Part shown: positions 1 through 11,300 of the stretch, piece by piece
How the letters are laid out: every line of letters starts with the position of its first letter
Position numbering within the stretch: position 1 is the first letter of the stretch
Assembly (NCBI GenBank): GCA_963971305.1
Contig: OZ020313.1
Coordinates: 52,958,203 to 53,022,202 of the forward strand
From: Arcuatula senhousia
Lineage: Eukaryota > Mollusca > Bivalvia > Mytilida > Mytilidae
Length of the DNA stretch: 64,000 nucleotides
Direction: 5' to 3'
Program-made: the position numbers and the translations under genes
The notes under the pieces: model-generated
What the model was told of the DNA's origin: nothing
Databases searched by the model: none
What the model saw: only the letters and a program-made list of their open reading frames with translations

Positions 1-212
1 GATGTTTTAATTCATTATTAATTAATTGGAAGTTCCAACAAATTAAGTTAATGGGGATGTCCAACATGTAATGTTCTAAGAATAGCAGTGCAAGTATTTT
101 AGCTGGATATCTATATTTTGAGGATGAAACTGTTGAACCAAAATCAAGTGTTGAATGATGGAACTTGAATCTCAATACCAACTTGACCAAAAGAGAAGAA
201 CTTGTAATTTTA

Positions 213-1976
213 AGGTAGATGGGGTGTCTATCACTGAGCATCTTTTTTGCACATCTATCATAATTTAAGAATTTATAATGCTTGTTACTCTAATTGATTT
301 CTATTGGGCTAGGTAAACATCAACATTGATAATTACAACAAAAAATAGGATAAAATACACTTTTTTGTGAATTTCAATATTTTCCCGTACTTTTTAAGGG
401 GAGATAATTTGTATAGAAATATTAGGGAAAAAAACACATTTTTCACCTTTTTGAAAAATTTTGATACGACCGCAAAATTTTTGCGATCGTATAATGTTAT
501 GGCGATGTCGTCGTCTGGGGACACTTTGGTTTCCGTGCGATAACTTGAGTAAATGTTGACCGAATGTTATGAAATTTTGATATGATGTTTGTTACCACTT
601 AAGGAAGATTGGTATTGTATTTGGGAATTGTGACCCCTACCATTTTAGAAAAAAGGGCTTAAACGGGTGTATTGACAAAACTGTTGTAGAATGTTTATTA
701 TTCATTTGATTTTGGAAATTCTTTTTTTATTGAATTCATCATTAAATTCTGTCAACAAAATGTATCAATGGTTTTGATATATATTGCACTGTTACATTGC
801 TACACGGGGTCAAAAAGGGGCCACACCCAAAAAATTGACTTTTTTATTTGTGGTCTGATTTTCCAAATCTTTTTTTTATTGGAATCCTTGTGAAAATCCC
901 TGCCTGGGTTTTTCAATCAGATTTGCAATATCTCTTACCATTTTTGAGAAATAATGGGTCAAAGGGGCCAAAAACGCCATTTTTAAAAGTTTGTCAAGGC
1001 AAATAGTTTTATACCAAAAATTAAGTTGTAGTGGACCTGCCAATTGTTATGAAGTTTTAATATGATGATTATATCGTCTAAAGGAATGTTGGTTTTGTAT
1101 TTAGGGTTTGTGGCCCCTACTGTTTTAGAAAAAAAGGCCAAAAAGTGCTAAACGGGTGTATTGACAAAACTGTTGTAGAATGTTTATTATTCATTCAATT
1201 TTGAAAATTCTTTTTTTACTGAATTCATCATTAAATTCTGTCTACTAAATGTGTTAATGACTTTGATATGTATTTCACCATTACATTGCTGCAAGGGGCT
1301 AAAGACAGGCCACACCCATAAAATCAACTTTTTTTATTTAAGGTCCCTTTTTCAAAATCTTTTTTTTGATTGGATTCCTTGTGAAAATTTCTGCCTTATT
1401 TTTTAATCAGATTTGCAATATCTTTTACCGTTTTTGAGAAATTAGGGGTCATAGGGCCAAAATTGTAAATTAATACATGTATTAAAATAAGGCTTTTTGT
1501 ATTAGATGTTGATGTAATTATATATGTGTCAAAAATGCATTTTTAAGTCCACCACAAGATGCTTGTGTCAAAAAGCTTTGTAAGTCCACCATGGGCTTCT
1601 TGTGACCAAAGCAATAGACTATCCATATTGGGCTTCCAACGTACAGGGTTTGACTTGTTGCGGTCGTATCATGCTGCGCTCGGCGTAGCTTTTTATTTAT
1701 TAAGTATATTTACAAATCATTCGAAAACAAGGATTTTCACAAATTTTAAGAAAAATCTATGGAGTGGAATTTTTCAGGTAAAAGAAATTTGAATTTTCTC
1801 TATTGATCCTTTATAAAAAGTACTAAAATCATCCATTTTTCAAAGTCGTTTCTACAAAAATTCTCATGGTGAACTTTTCATTTTATTATTGAAATTTAAA
1901 GTACCAGTCTAGAGCTAACTGTGGTCAAAATTTAAGAAAATTCTATGGATAACTTTTAAGACACCCCATCTACCTT
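213..1976. mobile_element. TIR-bounded element of 1.76 kb, class unknown
   Basis: GGTAGATGGGGTGTCT at 213-228 is repeated in inverse at 1961-1976, and both ends adjoin TTTAA-like sequence, consistent with a short target duplication. Inside, a block of about 480 bp occurs twice in direct orientation (about 560-960 and 1040-1450), sharing for example GTGTATTGACAAAACTG. No coding sequence is left. A non-autonomous DNA transposon is likely. Confidence 0.55.
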
Positions 1977-2055
1977 TAAAGGTTTAATAAATATGAGGTG
2001 TAAAGGAATCAATCTGTCTGTCAGTCAGCGACTTATCTTGAAGATCAACTTTTCT

Positions 2056-2952
2056 ATTAAACTAGATAATGTGTCTATGAGCCACAGGATGGCCCTCCCG
2101 TTCTTGAAATATCATTGACCCTCAATGTGTATTACCTGGAATATGGACCTTTACCAAGAAACTGATCTAAAGTGATCAAGTGTAAAATATAGGTCGCTGT
2201 GACCTTATTTCTGGTGGGTGGTGACATGTTACCAAGACTCATAGAGTAGTGAAATATTATTGACCCCTAACATGTAGTATTCAAGATATGGACCTTAACC
2301 AAGAACTTAACCAAAGTCATTCATGCGTAAAATATAGGTCACAGTGACCTCATTTCTAGTGGATGGTGTCACCTTACCCACGACACATCTAGTGGTGAAA
2401 TATCATTGACCCCCAACATCTAGTATCAAAGTTATGGACCTAAACCAAGAACTTAACCGAAGTCGTTCATGCATAAAATATAGATCACAGTGACCTAATT
2501 TTTTATTTGGCGGTGTCATGTTACCCAAGACACATCTAGTGGTGAAATACCATTGACCATCAACATGTAGTATCTGAGATATGGACCTTAACCAAGAACT
2601 TAACCAAAGTCATTCATGCGTAAAGTATAGGTCACAGTGACCTAATTTCTAGTGGGTGGTGTCACCTTACCTAAGACACATCTAGTAGTGAAATATCATT
2701 GACCCCCAACATCTAGTATCCAAGTTATGGACCTTAACCAAAGTCGTTCATGCATAAAATATAGGTCACAGTGCCCTAATTTCTAGTGGGTGGTGTAGCC
2801 CTACCCAAGACCCATCTGATTGTGAAATATCATTGACCCCCAACATCTAGTATCCGAGTAATGGACCTTAACCAAGAACTTAACCAAAGTGTTATGTACG
2901 TATGTACGTACGGACGGACAAGGGTAAAACTATATGTCCGATCCACATACGT
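2056..2952 (-). mobile_element. Tandem-core element family B, copy 1
   Basis: One end reads AAACTAGATAATGTGTC, the other TATATGTCCGATCCACA. Between them lie about six units of roughly 130-140 bp containing TTCATGCGTAAAATATAGG and TCATTGACCCCCAACAT, then a (TACG/GGAC) microsatellite. The layout resembles the pearl/Helitron-related bivalve repeats as I recall them; family name is inference. Copies 2 and 3 are in opposite orientation. Confidence 0.75.
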
Positions 2953-3570
2953 CAAGTTGTTATATACAGGAAGGAAGTACAAATGTACTGAATATGCAGA
3001 TTTAGACAAAATTAATCCATTCTAGCATATAACTAAACCTAAGTTTGCCATAAAATGGATTCAAACTGCTTTACAATTGTGATTAATTTTAATATAAGGA
3101 ATTTAATCATATGGAGATGTGCATGGAAAGATTTTTTTGCTTGCAAATATTATTCAGGGGAGATAATTTGAATTAAATTCATAATTTGTCACAAATGAGG
3201 AAGGGTATGGGCTTACTAGCAGTTCTAGTTTAAAATTCAGTTGTTATTTATTGGGAAAGTTCTCGACAAAAAGACCCATGATGACCTAATTCTGGTTTAC
3301 CCACATTAAAACACTAACAAGGTGCCAAGGCAAACAATTTTAAACTGCATCAGACACATATACATGTTTTGTCTATCCCCATGATAAATGACTTGAACTG
3401 CTCAGATGAATACAGTGCATTTCTTTACAAACTTGTCTGTATTTTTTAAAATTTTTATGGAAGACATACATGTAATTTTGTGATCAGGGTAACACTAGTA
3501 GGCATAAGCTCATAGATCAACTTGACTTGTTTGTCTGTTCCAACATAAACTGAATTTCTAGGTGAATTTT

Positions 3571-4172
3571 TATGGCCCGACCACATATGTGGATCGGCCA
3601 TATAGTTTTACCCTTGTCCGTAACATACGTATATATGTCTGTCCATAACACTTTGGTTAAGTTCTTGGTTAAAGTCCATTACTCTGATACTAGATGTTGG
3701 GGTTCAATGATGGGTCTTGGGTATGGTTACACCACCTTATAGAAATTAGGTCACTGTGACCAATATTTTATGCATGAACAACTTTGGTTAAGTTCTTGGT
3801 TAAGGTCCATAACTTGGATACTACCGGTAGATGTTGGGGGTCAATGATATTTCACCACTAGATGTGTCTTAGGTAAGGTGACACCACCCACTAGAAATGG
3901 CCACTGTGACCTATAATTTACGCATGAATGACCTTGGTTAAGGTCCATTACTCGGATACATGTACTAGATATTTGGGGTCAATGATATTTCACCACTAGA
4001 TGTGATGGGTCTTGGGTAGGGCTACACCACCCACTAGAAATTATGTCACTGTGACTTATATTTTATGCATGAACGACTTTGGTTAAGTTCCATAACCAAT
4101 GTTATACACATAGGGGGTCAATGATATTTCAAGAACAGGAGGGCCATCCTGTGGCTCATAGGCACATTTTCT
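3571..4172 (+). mobile_element. Tandem-core element family B, copy 2
   Basis: It starts GGCCCGACCACATATGTGG, whose CCACATATGTGG is a perfect palindrome, continues through a short CCGT-type microsatellite and about four core units, and ends in CATCCTGTGGCTCATAG. It faces copy 1 with about 620 bp between, so transcripts could form a long hairpin. Confidence 0.75.
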
Positions 4173-7100
4173 ATTTAAAATAGGTAACATTATATATGTG
4201 CCAACAATCATGAGTAATAGATAAAATTTCATTTACTCCAATTATTTTAACATTATTACCTGTGTTGCCAAAGGCGAAAGCAGGTCTAGTAGTCGTGTCC
4301 GTCCGTCTGTCCATAACACTATAGGGGTTCCTGTCTTGAGTAATTTGAATCTCAAAAACCAAGCACTAGATCATTCTGAAATATCTTTTAGGCCTGGGAC
4401 TGAAATATTCATCTTTTGTCAGTACATCATTTGCCCATTTAAAAGCCTAATGGACATTTTGTGGTCAAGGTAACCTTTCAATTTGTGCAGGTAACTAAAG
4501 AACCTAATTACATACAGCTGGTTCGAGTGATTACTAAAACTGCCTTAAACTATCACCTAAGAAGGTAATTGACTATTGATCTAGAATAGTCTTTATAATG
4601 AATGCCTTTGGCCACTTGGTCTCATAGCACATAATTATGTTAATGTTTAAAGCCCTTGTCAACATTATCAGTTCTAATGGTGGAGAAAACCACATGTAAT
4701 CACTGGCAATGTCACAGGTGTGTTCCAACAATGAGGAATCACTTACCTGTCTGGAGAACATATGTTTACTTGTATTTGAATCTTAGTTCATGTTACTGCT
4801 CAGTGTCTTCGAGTTTGTCTTCATGTTTTATTTACCATTTGTTAAGAGAATTTGTGCTGCTCATTTGATGCTGTTGTGTTGTTTCATTTGTTGTCTTGAT
4901 ACAGTCTTTATGTTGACTTTGCTTTGAGATTTGCTATATTTCACTTAACTCAAGAATGGCCATGGAAGAAGTATGTCACCTGCGTCTTAAAATATTCTGT
5001 AAACAGGAAGTAGATGAGTTATGGGTATAAAATCGCTTCACACCATATAGTACTATAGGAGGAAGCTACATGCCATATATCAAGATGCTGTGACATGTCA
5101 TGCATGTAGTTGCCGGGAAAACTGTGACAATTTTTTGTTGTGAAGCTGCAGGAAGCATATATGCGACGCAAGATAGTGTCAAAGTGAGTCCTATATGTTG
5201 CTTTGCAACAAGTAGCAGGCGACATAATAAAGGTAATAATAGAACTACCCACTAGGATGTTAAATCTCATATGTCCAAGAGAGAAAGGCATAACAACCAA
5301 AGACACAATGGAGAAATTGAAGATGACAATGGTCATGACTCTAGAGGAAAAAGACAGTTTTATTATCACAGTTTATTCTATAAATATGTATCAAACACAT
5401 AAATAACAACATCAGATAACAATGTGAAATAACAGTTATATGATAACTAGAGTTCTTACAGTGATGTTATCTAACAGCAGTTCTATAACACATCATTTGA
5501 TAACAGTGTTATATATAACAATAACCTAACTTCACAACACAAGTATGGAATGTTATCTCACAACATTAATGCTCAGCCAATGCCTATACACAAAACTTGA
5601 TGTTGTTGTTCATGAATAGCAGAGATGGAATGGTACATGTTTTTTTTCTACCAAAAGAAAACATTGTATGAAGCTTTTTATAACATTTTATTCAAGATCC
5701 TATTTGCAGCCCTTGTTTCCCATTAAAATTATTAGTTTTAAAAAATATGAATTTAGCTATTACCACATGTGAAAATTCTAAATTACTGTAAAAATTTTAA
5801 TTTGTTGGTCAACCAAAACATTTTCAGTAAAATGTCAACAACAAAAAACTCCCATTATTTTTTTGACATTGTCTAGCTATACTCGAAAAAAATGTAGTTA
5901 TATATACAGAATTACAGACAAGTTGGCACTAAATCCTACATGGATGTTATTCTGTTATAATTTGGCAACTCTTAGAACTACTATGTTACATGATAAAACC
6001 ATTACTTAATCAATTTCTATGCTTAAATAAAATACATAAATTAATCTCATGTTACAAACCTCTTTGGTGTATTATATACATGCACTAACAAATAAATATA
6101 ATTATTGCACCTTTGACAATGACAGCACTTTTATGAGTATAGTGAAATAGTTTTCTTTTCATTCACAGAAATCTATTTACCACATAGGTATATTGTACAT
6201 GTTTGGGGCAGAAAACTAACCATAGATTTGGAATAAGAAATGTTGATCAATTGATGTTATTTTATGATTATACTACCCCTTTAAAATACTATTAAACTGA
6301 ATTAGTTCATGGTTAATTTTGGTCTGGTAAAACACAATTTAAATATTTTATTTAGGGTGGTTCTTTTTTCTCTGTTTGATATTTTAAATAATTATTCGGT
6401 CCTTGGGCCATAATAAATTAATTCCTAGATTCTCATCCAGATTTCTTGAAAAGACGGTGTGGGCAGGTCCATCTTATTTTTTAAAATTGTTATCCATTTT
6501 GATAAAATTTTCTGTCATTTTGAAGGAAATTGACCAAAAATGAACATGATTTGCCAAAAAATCAAAATAATATTTTTTTGAGGCCGGAGGGGATGAGAAT
6601 CTAGGATATTTTTTATATTGACCTTATTTTGATTGTGAAATTAAAACCAAAATTGTTAAATTTAAATTCCATTAAATATCAAGTTAGATACCAGAATTAG
6701 TGAATGGTATACTTAGTTGTCTTCAATTGATACAAAACTAAACAGTAAAGAAATTCAACAATACTATAATTTTGTTCCTAAGATGATCAACAGAAAAGTA
6801 ATACATTATTTTACTAAGATTATACATTCAATTATGTCCCATGTGTAAAAGATCCAGCATTTCTCACAATTTCAACAAACAAAAATTTTATCCTTTTAAG
6901 TTCTAGAAATCAGACAAATTTAAACTCCCTTATAATTAAAAGTATTCCCTTATACACCACATTAATGATGTTTCCAATTGATAGATGAGACTGTAAATTC
7001 CAGCCTTTGTAAAGCTCCCAGACATTGAAAAATTGAAAACCTTACACAAAAAGCATTACACAATATTATTTCCCAAATCTCAACTTATCACAATTGTATA

Positions 7101-7473
7101 AAACATCTTGTAAATAAACCTACAAGTAATATTTAGGTTATATAAGTAATATCACCATTTCGTCCTTAAATACAATCTTTTCATGTCAATTAAATAAGAC
7201 TAATGTGTTAATAATGCAATATATCACAATGAGAATTATTATTTTCCTCTTAAAATTAATTCTACAATATTACATTTAGAGTGCAATTCAAGGAAAAAAT
7301 GTCTACCAGAAAGCCTTTTCAATATTAAAAGGTGGGATATTCATTGTAAATTGCCAAAAATTTAATGGATGGTGGTGTCTGAAAAGAAATGCTTTCCAAC
7401 CATCCTTACTTATAACTTATTGAAAAGTCCTATGTGACTGGCAGCCCTAAATGGAACCTAACATAAACCATGG
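4173..7473. other. AT-rich downstream region with probable synaptojanin 3' UTR
   Basis: No exon found. A dispersed-repeat fragment at about 5000-5400 resembles 25380-25625 and shares GAAGTAGATGAGT and GACTCCTATGTGT-like words. The hairpin at 6423-6606 is listed separately. The 3' UTR of synaptojanin must begin at 7473, but several candidate polyadenylation signals exist and I cannot place the cleavage site. Confidence 0.4.
6423..6606. repeat. Small inverted-repeat element (about 184 bp)
   Basis: TCCTAGATTCTCATCC at 6423-6438 is matched in inverse at 6591-6606 (16 bp perfect). Probably a MITE or hairpin remnant; no target duplication is evident. Confidence 0.5.
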
Positions 7474-8300
7474 TTAACTTCTAGGTGGCACAGGGGGAAG
7501 ATTCCTACTGGGGACTGGGGGTAAATTATTGGGAATGCCTGAAGGGGGTCTGGCAGGTACAGCTGGACGAGAAGGAACCGGGGGTAAATTTGAGGGTGGT
7601 CCTTCAACAGGGCGTGGGGGTGGAAGGGGTGGCAGGTTAGGGGGAGGGTGTGATGGAGGATTTTGATCATTTACCTTTTCACTAAAGTTGTCATCAAATG
7701 ATTTTGGTGGTGGTGAAGGGGGCGGTGATTCTGGGGCAGGGGGTAAAACAGAAGGAGGACTAAAACTAGGTTCTGGTAAACTTTGACCATCAATGTAAAT
7801 ATGTGGTTCTGCATACAGATCACTAACATGACCATTTGGTTGACTAGTTGTGTCATTTTGTAAAGTAGGATTGTTCAATTGTGCCTGAACATTACTTGTA
7901 TCAAAGGGATCAAACTTTGGCTGTGGAATCGGTGATATAGGAGCATCTAATATAGATCTGGCCTGACTAGAAGATTCTGTGTCTCTTTGATTCTGGTTGG
8001 CTGATGATGCAGTGGAATGATTTGCTACGAAATGTGATTCAGATGACTGTATGAATGCGCTTTGCACCTCTCTCCTTGGTGCTGGTTTTGGTCGAGGGCC
8101 AGGAGCTGGTTTATCTTCCGTAGGACTTCCTCGTGATCTAGGGGCTGGCACAGGGTTAGAAGCTCCTGGTATATTCCCTGTGCTACGAGCACGTGGTATA
8201 GGTTTTGGGATATTCTGTGTTTCATCAGAAGATTCTGTAACTACAGATAAAGTCTCTGAAGTTCTACTCTGTGAAATCTGAGATTGCAGCTTTAAATCAT
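7474..8300 (-). CDS. SYNJ1: Synaptojanin exon 26, terminal proline-rich tail (residues 1176-1450)
   Basis: An 827-nt last exon ending in TAA at 7474-7476. It carries PRPKPAPRR, a DPF tripeptide at 1306-1308 (the AP-2 alpha-appendage type ligand), and near the C terminus [17 protein letters not shown] and [17 protein letters not shown], consecutive PxxPxR class II SH3 ligands. This agrees with recruitment by endophilin/amphiphysin-type proteins. Acceptor GTGTTTAG. Confidence 0.93.
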
Positions 8301-11300
8301 CTAAACACAGAAAACAAATCATCAGCTTTTTAATCTATATTGACATAATGGCTTATTTCAGAAACTCAGTAAACAGCTTTTTTTAAAGTTTTTAAGAGAA
8401 TAGAAATACCTTTTTCCTGAATACAAAATATAATTCAATTTAGGACTTTAATATCTAATGTAGTGTGTCATTATAATACAACTGACACAATGATATAAAA
8501 ATATCCTGTAATTTTACTTTTACTCTTTTATATTCAGTTAAATACTAAGTACACGAAATGGTATGCAAAAGGTTTTAATCTTTGCTATTTAAACGTATAG
8601 ATATAAAAATTATACCACTGATTGGCATTAAAGGCTGTGGTAATGTGGCATCAACACTTTCTCCTCGTATTAACTTCTCTATAACATTCTGAGCCTCCGT
8701 CATGTTCCCAGCATGCCCCATGTGCAGTACATTGGTGGGCACTCCGATAGATGTTATCTATAATGATAAAATGTACATTGGTGGGCACTCTGATAGATGT
8801 TATCTATAATGATTAAAGGTACATTGGTGGGCACTCTGATAGAAGTTATCTATAATGATAAAAGGTACATTTAATACTTATCTAGTGAGCTTTAGAGAGT
8901 AAATTTTGGAAATTCTCAAAGAGTTCCCAAGGATTCAAATGGGGGAATATTTTATCTAAATGGAGACTGTAATGTGAAAGTGTTTCAGTTGATTAAACTT
9001 AGTGACAATTTATGTGGCAGTTTTATTGTCATGGTCTCAATTTAAACTAAGACAACAGCATTTTTAAAGCACAGCGGAAAATAGAACAAAACAACAAATA
9101 AATTTTAAGATAATCCCCTACTATGATTGAACATCATAGAAATAGATTCATTAGCCATCAATCATGAAAAACTAAAAAACACGAAACAATTTCAAGCAAA
9201 ACCAAAAAAGATTTTGTTTGATAATTTCACAATAAACAAACCTTAGCCTGTTTTCTTGACTTGATATTCTTTATTAAGTTTGATCCGAGTGGCTTTCTAA
9301 CTGGTGGCATATTTTTGGTTGAGATTGCTAAAAAATAATTTAAAAAAATATATATATATATGAGGCCGAGCAAAACTTTTTTCTAGATGGCCTAGGTTTT
9401 TGACAAAAGGGTAATTATTTTCAAGAAACAATGGAATTAGTTTTAGAGCTTGATATAAATATTTGAATATAACAAAGTACAGAAATTGTCTAGTTGGTTC
9501 CATATTGACTGTCCAAGGTAATGAATTATGTTGATTCTAATATAACATTTTTAAAAAAATTTCTGTGGATCTTTAGTGCAAGAAAATGGCTGCCATTGCA
9601 AGGTTTTAGGCACAAAATATATTATAATGTCACTGGATTTATTGTAAAGTAACTTTGGCAATGACCAATGGTTCACTGAATATATGTTTTGGAAATTCGA
9701 CCACAGCTTGTATTCAAAGTTTCCATGGATGGTTCTTATAAAAATTGACTTTAACAATTCAAAGTTTGAATAACTAAAAATCTACCTGTTGATTGCTGAG
9801 TAGGTTTGACAGGTCCACCAGCTGGTCTCTGGGGAGGGGGTGGCTTTGTTGGTGGTGCTGGTCGTTGTGGTGGCTGCTTTAATGGTGCCTAGAAAAACAA
9901 ATAAACAAATCTTGACATTCTTATCTAAACTCTTGGCTCTCACCTCTAAATATGCAACAAGAGTTAACACTAAAGTATGTATCGCCTACCGGCACCATCA
10001 GAAACAATTATTCTTTCTTACTTCCACTATATTTTGAATTTACATGAATTTTCAGTTTCTGAGATCAAAAGATGTTTATAGAACCTTAACATTGCTAATA
10101 TATGCAATTAAAATAATCAAAGTCACTCAACCAGAAAATCAAGGTCAAGGTCAAAAGATGGGGATGCAAATGTGCTAAGCTATTACTAGGGCATATACAT
10201 ATCAAGTTTTATCAACCTAGGACCAATAATACTTGAGATATGGAGGTGTTTGCAAAACCTTAACATTGCTATTACATGTATATGTATTTAAATTGTTAAA
10301 GTCACTCAACCGGAAAATCAAGGTAAAGGTCAAAAGTTGGGGATGTAATTGTGCTAAACTACTACTGGGGCATATGCATACCAAGTTTCATCAACCTAGA
10401 TCTTACAGTTCTTGAGATATGGAGGCGCTCGCAAAACTTTTCCATTGCTATTATATGTATTCAAAATTGTCAAAGTCGCTCAACCGGAAAATCAAGGTCT
10501 AGGTCAAAAGATGGGGATGCAACTGTGCTAAGCTACTACTGGGGCATATGCATACCAAGTTTCATCCACCCAGGACCTATAGTTCTTGAGATATGGAGGT
10601 GATCATAAAACTTTTCCAAAAAGTTAGTCTATGTGGAGCCTAAACTACACATTCAATTGCTTGATAGCGTAGCAGTGTCTAAATAAAAAAAAAATTCATA
10701 AACTTAAGTATTTTGTACATGTACACTTGATCTGTTTTGCTGGGGCATTTTCCTTACATTTTTCAGTTTACCCAAATATCAACAATGCCCTGTCATTTGG
10801 CCTCTGCGTGCAAGGTAATTTCATTATTGGTGTTATTAAATATACCAACATTCGGTTTGATGGAAGGTTAATAAGGGTAATTCATGCTATATTTATGGGC
10901 AATTTGAATGGAAAGAAAATGAATAAAGAAACAACAAAAGTAATCTTGTACACTGGACGGGTAAATGATTAGCGATTTTTATATCTAGACGATGCTACAC
11001 TTTATTTTGTGTTTCTATGTGTCGTTTTAGTCGTATCTAGACTAGAAAAATAAGTAAAATATCTACCATTTTATTAAAGTGTAACCATGAACATTAACAC
11101 TTAACATATGTTTGTTAATTTAAATATAGACATGAAAGAAATGGACCTCCTTATTATACATACACGTGTATATCAAAATATTGAAACACATTTGCTATTT
11201 TTCATGTAAAAATTACAAAAGCTTCATTGAATTGAATTACGAAAGATGAAAATATCTATATATATAAATCGAATTTGAAAGGAATTTAAACACTTTTTTG

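Noticed and set aside
8051..8281. Plus-strand frame opposite the last synaptojanin exon
   Set aside because: Antisense shadow of a GC-rich proline-coding exon.
9782..9970. Minus-strand frame rich in Thr (TTTTSTTN)
   Set aside because: It is the wrong frame of synaptojanin exon 23; the proline-rich frame fits splice phases.
10233..10602. Two plus-strand frames with shared peptides
   Set aside because: Repeat products of the 176-bp tandem array in intron 22.
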